A stretch of 64,000 bases of DNA from Hippopus hippopus. Lineage: Eukaryota; Mollusca; Bivalvia; Cardiida; Cardiidae. Of the stretch, positions 23,306 to 35,545 are shown piece by piece (the stretch's first letter is position 1; every line of letters starts with the position of its first letter). The position numbers were made by a program, and so were the translations under genes. The notes under the pieces were generated by a model, which made no database searches, had not been told where the DNA came from, and was given only the letters and a program-made list of their open reading frames with translations. The stretch spans positions 57,689,063-57,753,062 of the forward strand of contig OX328097.1 in assembly GCA_946811185.2 (NCBI GenBank), read 5' to 3'.

Positions 23306-23332
23306 TATACTCCCATGTGATGTGTTTTATAT

Positions 23333-23354
23333 ATAAAGCGAAACCGTTTGGCAC
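23333..23354 (+). ncRNA. Third, partial hammerhead (3' half only)
   Basis: AAAGCGAAACCGTTTGGCA repeats stem II 3' strand, GAAA box, stem III and stem I 3' strand, but the CTGATGA half is absent. It suggests a tandem terminal-repeat copy, truncated. Confidence 0.55.
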
Positions 23355-23383
23355 ATTGAAAATACTATTTGTAGTGTCATTTC

Positions 23384-23387
23384 TCTT

Positions 23388-23464
<77 letters not shown>

Positions 23465-23497
23465 CAGAGAGAGACAGAGACAGAGAGAGAGAGAGAG
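23384..23497. repeat. Compound microsatellite (ATT)n-(TA)n-(GA)n
   Basis: About 30 bases of ATT/TTA repeat, then TATATA and ~70 bases of GA with CA interruptions. It drives accidental low-complexity open frames on both strands. Confidence 0.9.
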
Positions 23498-23511
23498 TAC
23501 GCATATGGTGT

Positions 23512-23622
23512 TGTGGTGTATCAAAAATACCTAACCAGGTTGGGAGAATTGATAATTGTCCAGCCTTGGTTGAGACAATTATCAATTCTCACAACTGAGT
23601 TAGATATTTTTGGTATATGACA
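23512..23622. repeat. ~110-bp hairpin repeat
   Basis: Near-perfect inverted repeat: ATCAAAAATACCTAACC pairs with the inverse of GTTAGATATTTTTGGTAT, and AATTGATAATTGTC with GACAATTATCAATT. A second copy lies at 30,690-30,810. Confidence 0.75.
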
Positions 23623-23841
23623 GCATTATGTATGTATTCTATTAATCTTTTAACATTTGATATTTTTGCTGTTTATTATTTGTAACAATGATAAAACACG
23701 AATTTTGTAATAATTGCAGATAAAATGGATATGGATTATCTGTAATAATGACGTCACGAATGATGTTGACTACATTATAATATGTGAAGTTTCCCGCAGA
23801 TAGTTCATTCATGTTCAATAAAATATACATGGTATATCAAA

Positions 23842-26800
23842 AACAAGAGGGCCACGATGGCCCTGGATCGCTCACCTGAGTCAATAGGTGAAATTCACTC
23901 CACAAGCATAATTCAATTTCTGACCAATTGTCAGGTCAACTGAGCTTAAAATGTGGCCTCTACAGGCGTCCACAAGGGATTTCCGTAAGTTGACCTAGTG
24001 ACCTAATTTATCACCCCATGTGACCCAACTTAGAACTCATAAAAAAATTTATCAAGACAAACATTCTGAACAGTTTTCAAGTTCATTTAGCAATAAATGT
24101 GGCCTCTAGAGTGCCCACAAGGTATTTCTTTAATTTGTCCAAGTGACCTAGTTTATGACCCCAGGTGACCCAATTTCACACTCATCCAATATTTCATCAA
24201 GACAAACATTCTGACCAATTTTCAAGTCACTTGAGCAAGAAATGTGACCTCTAGAGTGCCCTAGAGGTATTCCTTTAATTTGAACTTGTGACCTAGATTA
24301 TGACCCCAGGTGACCAAATTTTGTACTCATCCTAGATTTCATCAGGACAAACATTTTAACCAATTTCCAAATCAATTGAACAATAAATGTGGCCTCTAGA
24401 GTGCCCATAAGGTATTTCTTTAATTTGACCTAGTGACCTAGTTTATGACTCCACATGACCCAATTTAAAACTCATCTGAAAATATATCAAAACAAACATT
24501 GACCAATTTTCAAGTCAATTAAGCAAAAAATGTGGCATCTAGAGTGCCCACAAGGTATTTCTTTATATTTGACCTAGTGACCTAGTTTATGATCCCAGTT
24601 GACCCCATTTAGAACTTATCTGAAAGTCTATCAAGACAAACATTCTGAAAAATTCTCAAATCATTTGAGCAATAAATGTAGCCTCTAGAGTGCCCGCAAG
24701 GTATTTCTTTAATTTGACCAAGTGACCTAGTTTATGACCCCAGGTGACCCAATTTCAAATGCATCTGATATTTCATCAAGACAAACATTCTGACCAATTT
24801 TCAAGTCAACTGAGCAAGAAATGTGACCTCTAGGGTGCCCTAAAGGTATTTTTTTAGTTTGACCTAGTGACCTAGATTATGACCCCAGGTGACCCAATTT
24901 TGTACTCATCCTAGATTTCATCAAGACAAACATTTTAACCAATTTTCAAATCAATTGAACAATAAATGTGGCATCTAGAGTGCCCACAAGGTATTTCTTT
25001 AATTTGACCTGGTGACCTAATTTAAGACCCCACATGACCCAAATACACACTCATGTGAGATTTTATCATGACAAACATTCTGACAATTTTTCAAGTCAAT
25101 TGAGCAATAAATGTGGCCCCTAGAGTGCCCACAAGGTATTTCTTTAATTTGACCAAGTGACCTAGTTTATGACCCAAGGTGACCCAATTTCAAACTCATC
25201 CGATATTTCATCAAGACAAGCATTCTGACCAATTTTCAAGTCACTTGAGCAAGAAATGTGGCCTCTAGAGTGCTCTAAAGGTATTTCTTTTATTTGACCT
25301 AGTGACCTAGATTATGATCCCACTTGACCCAATTTTAAACTCATTCTAGATTTCATCAAGACAAACATTCTGACCAATTTTCAAATCAATTGAACAATAA
25401 ATGTGGCCTCTAGAGTGCCCTAAAGGTATTTCTATAATTTGACCTAGTGACCTAATTTAAGACCCCACATGACCTAAATTCACACTCATGTGAGATTTTA
25501 TCAAGACAAACATTCTGACCATTTTTCAAGTTAATTGAGCAATAATGTGGCCTCTAGAGTGCCCACAAGGTATTTCTTTAATTTGATCAAGTGACCTAGT
25601 TTATGACCCCAGGTGACCCAATTTCAAACTCATCCGATATTTCATCAAGAGAAACATTCTGGCCAATTTTCAAGTCAATTGAGCAAGAAATGTGGCCTCT
25701 AGAGTGCCCTAAAGGTATTTCTTTTATTTGACCTAGTGACCTAGATTATGACCCCACATGACCCAATTTTAAAGTCATCCTAGATTTCATCAAGACAAAC
25801 ATGTCAACCAATTTTCAAATCAATTGAACAATAAATGTGGCCTCTAGAGTGCAGACAAGGTATTTCTTTAATTTGACCTAGTGACCTAGATAATGACCCC
25901 AGGTGATCCAATTTTAGAATCATATGAGATTTTATCGTGACAAACATTCTGACCAATTTTAAGTCAATTGAGCAAAAAATGTAGCCTCTAGAGTGCCCAC
26001 AAGGTATTTCTTTAATTTGACCAAGTGACCTACTTTATGATCCCTGGTGACCCAATTTTAAACTCATCCGAGATTTCATCAAGACAAACATTCTGACCAA
26101 TTTTCAAGTTAATTGAGCGAGAAATGTGGCCTCTAGAGTGCCCACAAGGTATTTCTTTAATTTGACCTAGTGACCTAGATTATGACCCAAGGTGACCCAA
26201 TTTCAAATTCATCTGATATTTCATCAAGACAAGCATTCTGATCAATTTTCAAGTCAATTGAGCAATAAATGTGGCCTCTAGAGTGCCCTAAAGGTATTTC
26301 TTTTATTTGACTTAGGGAACTAGATTATGACCCCACATGAACCAATTTTAAACTCATCCTAGATTTCATCAAGACAAACATTTTAACCAATTTTCAAATC
26401 AATTGAACAATAAATGTGACATCTAGAGTGCCCTAAAGGTATTTCTTTAATTCGACCAAGTGACCCAGATTATGACCCCAGGTGACCCAATTTCAAACTC
26501 ATCCAATATTTCATCAAGACAAACATTCTGATCAATTTTCAAGTCAATTGAGCAATAAATGTGGCCTCTAGAGTGCCCTAAAGGTATTTCTTTTATTTGA
26601 CCTAGTGACCTAGATTATGATCCCACTTGACCCAATTTTAAACTCATTCTAGATTTCATCAAGACAAACATTTTAACCAATTTTCAAATCAATTGAACAA
26701 AAATGTGACCTCTAGAGTGCCCACAAGGTATTTCTTTAATTTGACCAAGTGACCTAGTTTATGACCCAAGGTGACCCAATTTCAAACTCATCCGATATTT

Positions 26801-28993
26801 CATCAAGACAAGCATTCTGACCAATTTTCAAGTCACTTGAGCAAGAAATGTGGCCTCTAGAGTGCTCTAAAGGTATTTCTTTTATTTGACCTAGTGACCT
26901 AGATTATGATCCCACTTGACCCAATTTTAAACTCATTCTAGATTTCATCAAGACAAACATTCTGACCAATTTTCAAATCAATTGAACAATAAATGTGGCC
27001 TCTAGAGTGCCCTAAAGGTATTTCTATAATTTGACCTAGTGACCTAATTTAAGACCCCACATGACCTAAATTCACACTCATGTGAGATTTTATCAAGACA
27101 AACATTCTGACCATTTTTCAAGTTAACTGAGCAATAATGTGGCCTCTAGAGTGCCCACAAGGTATTTCTTTAATTTGATCAAGTGACCTAGTTTATGACT
27201 CCAGGTGACCCAATTTCAAACTCATCCGATATTTCATCAAGAGAAACATTCTGGCCAATTTTCAAGTCAATTGAGCAAGAAATGTGGCCTCTAGAGTGCC
27301 CTAAAGGTATTTCTTTTATTTGACCTAGTGACCTAGATTATGACCCCACATGACCCAATTTTAAAGTCATCCTAGATTTCATCAAGACAAACATGTCAAC
27401 CAATTTTCAAATCAATTGAACAATAAATGTGGCCTCTAGAGTGCAGACAAGGTATTTCTTTAATTTGACCTAGTGACCTAGATAATGACCCCAGGTGATC
27501 CAATTTTAGAATCATATGAGATTTTATCGTGACAAACATTCTGACCAATTTTAAGTCAATTGAGCAAAAAATGTAGCCTCTAGAGTGCCCACAAGGTATT
27601 TCTTTAATTTGACCAAGTGACCTACTTTATGATCCCTGGTGACCCAATTTTAAACTCATCCGAGATTTCATCAAGACAAACATTCTGACCAATTTTCAAG
27701 TTAATTGAGCAAGAAATGTGGCCTCTAGAGTGCCCACAAGGTATTTCTTTAATTTGACCTAGTGACCTAGATTATGACCCCAGGTGACCCAATTTCAAAT
27801 TCATCTGATATTTCATCAAGACAAACATTCTGATCAATTTTCAAGTCAATTGAGCAATAAATGTGGCCTCTAGAGTGCCCTAAAGGTATTTCTTTTATTT
27901 GACTTAGGGAACTAGATTATGACCCCACATGAACCAATTTTAAACTCATCCTAGATTTCATCAAGACAAACATTTTAACCAATTTTCAAATCAATTGAAC
28001 AATAAATGTGACATCTAGAGTGCCCACAAGGTATTTCTTTAATTTGACCAAGTGACCTAGATAATGACCCCAGGTGCTACAATTTTAGAATCATATGAGA
28101 TTTTATCGTGACAAACATTCTGACCAATTTTCAATACAATTGAGCAAAAAATGTGGCCTCTAGAGTGCCCACAAGGTATTTCTTTAATTTGACCTAGTGA
28201 CTTAGTTTATGATCCCTGGTGACCCAATTTTAAACTCATCCAAGATTTTATCAAGACAAACATTCTGACCAATTTTCAAGTTAATTGAGCAAGAAATGTG
28301 GCCTCTAGAGTGCCCTAAAGGTATTTCTTTAATTTGACCTAGTGACCTAGATTATGACCCCAGGTGACCCAATTTTGAACTCATCCTAGATTTCATCAAG
28401 ACATACATTCTGACTAATTTTGAAATCAATTGAACAATAAATGTGGCTTCTAGAGTGCCCTAAATGTATTTCTATAATTTGACCTAGTGATCTAGATAAT
28501 CATCCCAGATGACCCAATTGTGAACTCTTCCTAGATTTCATCAAGACAAACATTTTAACCAACTTTCAAATTAATTGAACAATAAATGTGGCCTCTAGAG
28601 TGCCCATAAGGTATTTCTTTAATTTGACCCAGTGACCTAATTTAAGACCCAACATGACCCAAATTCAAACTCATGTCAGATTTTATCAAGATAAACATTC
28701 TGACCAATTTCCAAGTCAATTGAGCAAAAAATGTGGCCTCTAGAGTGCCCACAAGGTATTACTTTAATTTGACCTAGTGACCTAGTTTATGATCCCTGGT
28801 GACCCAAATCCAAAATCAAGTGAGATTTTATTAAGACAAACAATCTGACCAAATTTCAGGTCATTTGAGCTATAAATGTGGCCTCTAGAGTGCCCACAAG
28901 GTATTACTTTAATTTGACCTAGTGACCTAGTTTATGACCCCAGGTGACCCAATTTTAAACTGACTGAACATGTTGTGCTCAGGTGGGCTAACA
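23842..28993 (+). repeat. 5.1 kb tandem-core element with ~35 monomers and a higher-order repeat
   Basis: The head AACAAGAGGGCCACGATGGC with GCTCACCTGAG leads into ~145-bp monomers (ATGTGGCCTCTAGAGTGCCC, ACAAGGTATTTCTTTAATTT). Spacing of GGTATTT is 145, 145, 143, 146, 145 and 145 near the left end. A 1,592-bp block of 11 monomers is repeated, for example 25,171 to 26,763 and 26,309 to 27,901. The array ends at TTGTGCTCAGGTGGGCTA. Non-coding. Confidence 0.9.
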
Positions 28994-30323
28994 AACTTAC
29001 TTAGGTTCACTACATACCAAATAACAAAGCTCTATGCCTTCCAGTTTTAGAAAAGAAGAATTTTGAAGTTTTCCTTCTTTGTTCCTATGTTTGAACTTGT
29101 GACCCCCGGGGCAGGGCCAGTTTTGACCCCAGGGGCATCATTTGAACAAAATTGGTAGAGGTCCACTAGGAGATGCTACATACCAAATATCAAAGCTCTA
29201 CACCTTCCAGTTTTAGAAAAGAAGAATTTTAAAGTTTTCCTTCTTTGTTCCTATGTTAGAACTTGTGACCCCTGGGGCAGGGCCAGTTTTGACCCCAGGG
29301 GCATCATATGAACAAACTTGGTAGAGGTCCACTAAGAGATACTACATACCAAATATCAAAGCTCTACGCCTTCCAGTTTTAGAAAAGAAGAATTTTAAAA
29401 TTTTCCTTCTTTGTTTCTCTGTTCGAACTTGTGACCCCCAGGGCGGGGCCAGTTTTGACCCCAAGGGCATCGTATGAACAAACTTGGTAGAGGTCCACTA
29501 GGAGATGCTACATACCAAATATCAAAGCTGTATGCCTTCCAGTTTCAGAGAAGAAGAATTTTAAAGTTTTCCTTCTTTGTTCCTATGTTCAAACTTGTGG
29601 CCCCCGGGGCAGGGCCAGTTTTGACCCCAGGGGCATCATATGAACAAACGTGATAGAAGTCCACTAGGAGATGCTAGATGCCAAATATCAAAGCTCTATG
29701 CCTTCAAGTTTCAGAGAAGAAGAATTTTAAAGTTTTCCTTCTTTGTTCCTATGTTCGAACTTGTGACCCCCCCTGGGCGGGGCCAGTTTTGACCCCAGGA
29801 GCATCATATGAAGAAACTTGGAAGAGGTCCACTAGGAGATGGTAGATGCCAAATATCAAAGCTCCACGCCTTCCAGTTTCAGAGAAGAAGAATTTTAAAG
29901 TTTTCCTTCTTTGTTCCTATGTTCAAACTTGTGACCCCCGGGGCGGGGCCAGTTTTGACCCCAGGGGCATCATATGAACAAACTTGGTAGAGGTCCACTA
30001 GGAGATGCTACATACCAAATATCAAAGCTGTATGCCTTCTAGTTTCAGAGAAGAAGATTTTCAAAGATTTTGCTTTTTTTTTCCCCTTTTTGTTGCCATG
30101 GCAACCAGAGTTATGGGTGGAATTCAATCTCTTGAACATTTTTGGTAGAGCTTCACCCAAGGAACATCCCTGCCAAGTTTCATCAAGATTGGCCAAGCAG
30201 TTTAGGAGGAGAAGATGTTTAAAGGAATTGTGGACAGACTGACAGACGGACAGATGGACGCCAGACAACGACCGGTCACAATACCTCACCTTAGCACTTC
30301 GTGCTCAGGTGAGCTAAAAAAAA
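28994..30323 (+). repeat. Second tandem array with ~170-bp GC-richer monomers
   Basis: Monomers contain CAGGGCCAGTTTTGACCCCA and CAAAGCTCTATGCCTTCCAG. After seven or so units come GACGGACAG microsatellite and the tail CTCACCTTAGCACTTCGTG CTCAGGTGAGC. The open frame at 29,808-29,990 reflects monomer periodicity. Confidence 0.8.
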
Positions 30324-30435
30324 TATCGCATAGGTGATATTCAATGGAAATAGGTCAGTTGAAAGATAAATATATTTATCTTTCAACTAATTGAATGTCC
30401 ATGCGATTATGCCTATGTGATATTTTTTTTGATAT
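30322..30435. repeat. ~110-bp palindromic repeat
   Basis: ATATCGCATAGGTGATATTC pairs with an inverted, slightly diverged copy, and the centre GTTGAAAGATAAATATATTT folds on ATCTTTCAAC. Confidence 0.6.
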
Positions 30436-30689
30436 ATAGCCATGGGTATTTACAGCACAACTTTTGATATACGTGGGATATTTATAGGACATGAATGAAT
30501 TTTCTGTGGATATACATCATGTTTTATGACATAGTCTACATAATTTGTGACATCATTATAACAGATAATTCATATCTGACTAAATTGAATAGATCTATTT
30601 GGCTTGAAATAACACACATATTTTCCACACGTTCTTCATGATTAGTTCAAATCAAGATGTTGGAAGATAAATACAATATGTAAACAGTG

Positions 30690-30810
30690 TTGTCATATAT
30701 CAAAAATAGCTAACTCGGTTGTGAGAATCGATAATTATCTTGCCAAGGCTCAACAATTATGAATTCTCCCAAACTCAATAGATAATTTTGATATACGACA
30801 ACACTATGTA
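30690..30810. repeat. Second copy of the 23.5-kb hairpin repeat
   Basis: TATATCAAAAATAGCTAACT and AGATAATTTTGATATA form the terminal inverted repeat, with GATAATTATCTTGCC in the middle. Followed by the same GTATGTATTCT flank as copy 1. Confidence 0.7.
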
Positions 30811-31096
30811 TGTATTCTCTATACATATATAGAGAGAGAATTATCGAAAAGCAGCTGCACAAGAGGAGAGTTAGGTCACATTTAGAAATGGGGTGAAAAT
30901 TTGAAACAATTCAACATTTTGTTGCAGTTCACTGCATAATTAACAATCCCATATTTTAACAACCCCAAGTATATGGCTTTAGAAAAATTATTGGCAGAGA
31001 TGTTTTTGTACATTTCTAAAGGTAAATTCAATCATTTGAGCCACTTTTCATTTGTTGCCTGCAAGTGCTTTAAAGTTGGACACATCTACCATTTAC

Positions 31097-31630
31097 CAAA
31101 CAATTACCAGCATGTTTTACTGACCCTAGCATAAATGCTTTATTAAAAAAGTGCGGGAAAAGGAGAAAATGGAAGTAACCAGCATTTTCTCCTTTTCCAA
31201 CAATGTTTTCTACCCTATCAGACACATCTCATAAGTTAAGCCAAATCTCCTTTTTTGTCTGCAAATGCATTAAATTTGAACCGAGCCTAGTTGTACAGTC
31301 AGTAGCTTACAGGACTTCAAACCAGGAGGTCACTGGTTTGAATCCCCAGACTGGCTAAATTCTTTTTGAGGATTGATAATAGTCATTGCATCAGGATTCA
31401 TTCCTCTGTTACAGCTGATCATGGTTTTGACAATGGTTATGTAGGAAAGCAGCTAGCAGCTTTGGGAGAATATTGGGTGAAGTACTGGTAAAAAAAAAAA
31501 AAAAAAACTCCAGGAAAGCATGGATAGGTGCACTGGCCACCACAACATAACTGAAATAATGGTAAAAATGCTGTTTACAACCATACAAAGCATTTAATTT
31601 TACAAGGTTGTCATTTGATAAGAAGATTAA
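31097..31630. repeat. TTAA MITE split by a SINE
   Basis: The MITE starts near CATTTACCAAACAATTACC, has its centre at 31,155-31,205, and its right arm (GCATTTAATTTTACAAGG ... GATTAA) resumes after the SINE at about 31,586. Confidence 0.65.
31281..31588 (+). mobile_element. tRNA-derived SINE, diverged copy
   Basis: Same family as 16,693-17,003: box B region GGTTTGAATCCCC, body GAGGATTGATAATAGTCATT and AAGCATGGATAGGTGCACTG. It carries an internal A run of about 20 bases and lacks a clean (ATCA)n tail. Confidence 0.8.
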
Positions 31631-31749
31631 TAGCACAAAAGGAAGACTAAGATTGTCTGATAATGGGTTTATCAATTAAACATGAAACCAATTTAGTATA
31701 TTAAACTTTAATACAAAAGCAAAAGCACTGATGCGAGGACATTAGCCTA

Positions 31750-32310
31750 ACTTCACCAAATGCCAAATTTTAGACTTGCTAAAATTGAAAGTACTTGCAT
31801 ACAACAAATTAAATGTGATTCAAAAATGGAAACTTGTCTTCATAAGGGTAGAAAACATTGTTACAAAAAGGAGAAAATGCTGGTGACCAGTATTTTCTCC
31901 ATTTTCCTTGTTGTTTTCAAAATCATTCCTCCTTGGCGATTGTAAGGTGAAGATTTAGTACAAGTTTATCTTGCTTGTCAAAAGACGAAAGATACCCACA
32001 TTGCAAGATGTTACAAAACTGGGAAATTATTGTTCATGTTTTATTGTTTAATACAACATAATTGTCATTTTTCTACACAGAATAAACTTTTGTCAATTCT
32101 TTATCGAACAACCAACTTTCACACTGGTGCAAATTGAAAGCAGTTGCAGATGACAATTTAAATGTAACTCAAATGATGATTTTTGGCTTTGATAGAGCAG
32201 AAAAAAATGTGGGAAAATGAGAAAATGGTGGTTACCAGCATTTTCTTCTTTTCTCACAATGTTTTAAAAAGGGTTCTTTTTTCAAAAGGCTTCTTTCTCT
32301 GGGTCAATGC
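31750..32310. repeat. Two TTAA palindromic MITEs
   Basis: Copies at 31,750-31,960 and 32,095-32,310, each with a GGAGAAAATGCTGG or GAGAAAATGGTGG central palindrome and GCAGA(T/C)GACAA arms. Confidence 0.65.
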
Positions 32311-33215
32311 CCTTGATATTATCACTAGAGAGAATAAGTTACTCTGTAACATGTATTCTGAATGATGCGTAATTTTATATTCAATGGCTGTTTCCAATAC
32401 AGGTACAACCAGCTGAAGCTGCTAATTTCCATCACCAGCTTTTGGTAAAATTCCTGTAGCTTCATAACCATACAACAGCCTTCTCATTGTAGGTGATAGG
32501 AAACATTTTCTGAAAGTATTATACTTTTTCTTCTTTTATAGACACCAGTACAATGCTCTCTCTCTCTCTCAGCTATTAAATCATTTTTTTTAGTTCTTCC
32601 AAGTTATATCTATGAGGGATGTTCATAAATAACATAGACTTTTGTTATAAAAAGGCTCAGTAGTCAGTAGTCCACAAAGAGTCAGATAAAACATGTCATT
32701 TTGCTTTGGGATTTGTATGTAATCAGAAATTGTGATTTTTGTTCCAATTTTATAGCTACTGTAGGCACACAGGCTATTTATTACACCATGTTAACAGGCA
32801 CAAGGGATAGTCTAATTATGTATTTTCTTTGTATACCTTTAACAGCTTCTAAAACAGATGTTAACCAATGAATTTGCATATAATTACACACAAATTATGT
32901 CCAACATCAAAAAGTTTTCAACAAAATGATATTGTTTGACTGTTTCAAACAAAAATGTTCTAATGCCAATACATTGTCATGGCAGCAATGGATTGTTTTA
33001 AAAATGTGCACTTATCAAAGTCTGCCAAGATCTTAGGAAAACTTCAACAGAAGTACATAAGATGATAAAAGAGAGACCAAGGAAGACTTTCGTTTGTCGT
33101 GCACTTGTTTTTAAGTGGTACAAAAGGTTTGAGGAAAGTTGAGATTCCATTCCAGAGTGCAGTCCTCTACAACAATATGTTCATCACCCCAAAAGATAGC
33201 AACATCAACGTCGCT
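32311..33215. other. Intergenic sequence without recognised features
   Basis: Only a short TCTCTCTCTC tract near 32,555 stands out. No exon, RNA gene or known repeat seen. Confidence 0.35.
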
Positions 33216-33219
33216 CAAC

Positions 33220-33434
33220 GCTTTACCCAACAATCTCAAGTTTTGATGGCTCTGAGAAAAGGCCCTTTTAAAACATTGTGGGAAAAGGAGAATATGCTGG
33301 TAACCAGCATTTTCTCACAATGTTTTCTACCCTTCCATGAACAGATTTAAATTTCTGAGTTGCACTTATGTTGTTGTCTGCAAATGCTTTCAGTTCAGAC
33401 ATATCCAAAATTTTGTTGTTTGGTAAGGAGTTCA
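33220..33434. repeat. TTAA palindromic MITE
   Basis: GCTTTACCCAACAATC to TTGTTTGGTAAGGAGTTCAA, with centre GTGGGAAAAGGAGAATATGC. The open frame at 33,099-33,350 crosses it. Confidence 0.7.
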
Positions 33435-33814
33435 ACCTAGTTGACGTGTCCCAGGTTCATGGCAATGACTCTCTTTCAGAGCCTGTAACTTTGTGCCGAG
33501 TCATCAGAATTAAACCAACTCCAGTGATAAGAAGTGGCAAAATGATACAAAAATACACTGGCATAATTTATATTTAATTCTTTATAGCAGTGTGAAGTTA
33601 TTAAGAAAATCTACATTATTTCTGACTATCCCTCATATTCTATGGACATAAGATGTGAAACATGTATTAGTAATGCAGAAATAGTCAAGAACACATTCCT
33701 AAAAGCAAGGGGTGCTAAATTTAAGCACTGGCACAATAAATGTACTTTAAAAATCGCTGGCAATAACTACAAATACATAATATAGTAAGATTTCGGGCCT
33801 GAAATGTATATATA

Positions 33815-34162
33815 CTTTTTTGAAAAAAAGTAAGTAAACTAAAATGAAACAGCAATAAAAAAATGAAATTTATCCCATTATGAATAATCATGAAAGGTGT
33901 TTATATCTTATTGCACACTTAACTCTTTACCTGAATGACAAAATTTCAGACTGGTCCAAATTATAAAAAAAAAAAAAAAAAACCCACATATGCAGACGAA
34001 AAATTCAGAGTGGTTCAAAGGAGTTTGGCTTTGATAGAGTACAAAACATTGTAGGGAAAGGAGAAAATATTGATTATCAACACTTTCTCCTTTTCCCAAA
34101 TGTGGCCTAAAGTCTCTTTCCTACGGGTTGTTTTCACAATTTTTTTTTGTTTCTTTTTTCAT
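33815..34162. repeat. Segment A (contains a TTAA MITE), first copy of a recent duplication
   Basis: From TTTTTTGAAAAAAAGTAAGT to TTTTTTCATAAAG. It recurs at 34,410-34,759 with no difference I can see except the length of an A run. Confidence 0.85.
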
Positions 34163-34409
34163 AAAGTGCTCACCTGAGTAAAGTGATCTGGATTCATAAA
34201 ATCTGAAACTAAAATTAGGGCCTTTAAAGTGCAAACAAGGTTTTTCTAAGATTAGTCCCAGTGACTTACTTTTTGAACCAACATGACCCATTTCAAATTC
34301 ATTTGAGATATCATCAAGACAAAAATCATGTCAAACTTTCATGAGTACTGGACTGAAAATGTGGCCTCTTGAGTTGACACAAAGTTATTCTATCATTTGT
34401 CCCAGTGAC
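34163..34409. repeat. Segment B, copy of 35,574-35,818
   Basis: TGCTCACCTGAGTAAAGTGA through GTCCCAGTGACTTT is repeated about 1.4 kb downstream with no visible difference. It is a piece of a tandem-core element. Confidence 0.85.
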
Positions 34410-34763
34410 TTTTGAAAAAAAGTAAGTAAACTAAAATGAAACAGCAATAAAAAAATGAAATTTATCCCATTATGAATAATCATGAAAGGTGTTTATATCT
34501 TATTGCACACTTAACTCTTTACCTGAATGACAAAATTTCAGACTGGTCCAAATTATAAAAAAAAAAAAAAAAAAACCCACATATGCAGACGAAAAATTCA
34601 GAGTGGTTCAAAGGAGTTTGGCTTTGATAGAGTACAAAACATTGTAGGGAAAGGAGAAAATATTGATTATCAACACTTTCTCCTTTTCCCAAATGTGGCC
34701 TAAAGTCTCTTTCCTACGGGTTGTTTTCACAATTTTTTTTTGTTTCTTTTTTCATAAAGGGTT
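34410..34763. repeat. Segment A', second copy including a TTAA MITE
   Basis: Repeats 33,815-34,162 apart from a one-base difference in a long A run, then continues into unique sequence GGTTAAGC. Confidence 0.85.
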
Positions 34764-34856
34764 AAGCTTTTAGAACTGAGATTAAACAAATATCTCAAAT
34801 TTTTTTTCACTCATTACAACAAAATGAAATGCAACAAAATAAAACAAAACCAAGAA

Positions 34857-35299
34857 AAACAAGAGCATCACATGATGCCAAAAGCTCGGCTGCAAGTGCT
34901 TGATTTTCAGTGAAAATTCCAAGTGGAAAAGGGGCACAACTGTGTCAAAAATACTTTGAAGGCTGACCCTCTTGTATAGGTTCCCCATTTGATAGTTAAC
35001 AACTAGTGCAAGTTTGAAGTAAATATCAACAGTATTTACAAAAATATTATAAAATGTCAACATTTTGAAAAATCTAAATTTTTAAAAAAAGGGACATAAC
35101 TGTGTCAAAAATATTTTAATAGTTACCTGTATGGGTTCCCTTTTTGGTAGTTAACAACTTATCAGGGTTTTAAGTAAATATCTTCAGAAATAACAGAAAT
35201 ATTACAAAATGTCACAGTTTTTTGCATGACGATGCAGAGGACACCAGGGCTATGACAATACCTTATATTCTTCAAAAACAGCCTAGCTAATAAAATCTT
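34857..35299 (+). mobile_element. Small AACAAG-headed element (GCATCACATGATGC family)
   Basis: The head AACAAGAGCATCACATGATG has hairpin GCATC/GATGC. Two ~190-bp internal repeats follow (GGGCACAACTGTGTCAAAAA), and the tail is ACAGCCTAGCTAATAAAA. No coding capacity. Confidence 0.6.
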
Positions 35300-35545
35300 T
35301 TCCATTTAGAATGGAATCTAGAAGTCTACTGCAATACATGTACATTTAATTGTATTTACTTCAGAGCTCCTGCCATAAATTTCTTGCAAATAACTGTGTA
35401 AACAAGAGCTAATAAACATGAATCACAGTTCTCAACATAAATTCAAGTAAAATTACTCTGGCAAATGAAAAAGTAGCTCATCATGAGTAATTTCCCTTTC
35501 TTTTCCATGTAAACAGATTTTAGGTCCCCATGTACAAACAACTTT

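Larger units (their letters stand above)
22536..23323 (+). mobile_element. 5'-truncated Penelope-like element with inverted arms
   Basis: A GIY-YIG domain ORF is followed by a 3' region ending in a hammerhead ribozyme. The last ~280 bp (3' coding end, UTR and ribozyme) is repeated in inverse orientation on the left: arms 22,536-22,818 and 23,048-23,323. Penelope-like elements are known for GIY-YIG endonuclease domains, terminal repeats with hammerhead ribozymes, and partial or inverted copies. The reverse transcriptase part is missing. Confidence 0.85.

Noticed and set aside
23215..23598. 127-codon frame with Tyr and Arg-Glu repeats, and its antisense frame
   Set aside because: Translation of ATT/TA/GA microsatellite.
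23842..28993. CRISPR-like array
   Set aside because: Monomers are ~145 bp with no short repeat/unique spacer pattern, and the genome is eukaryotic.
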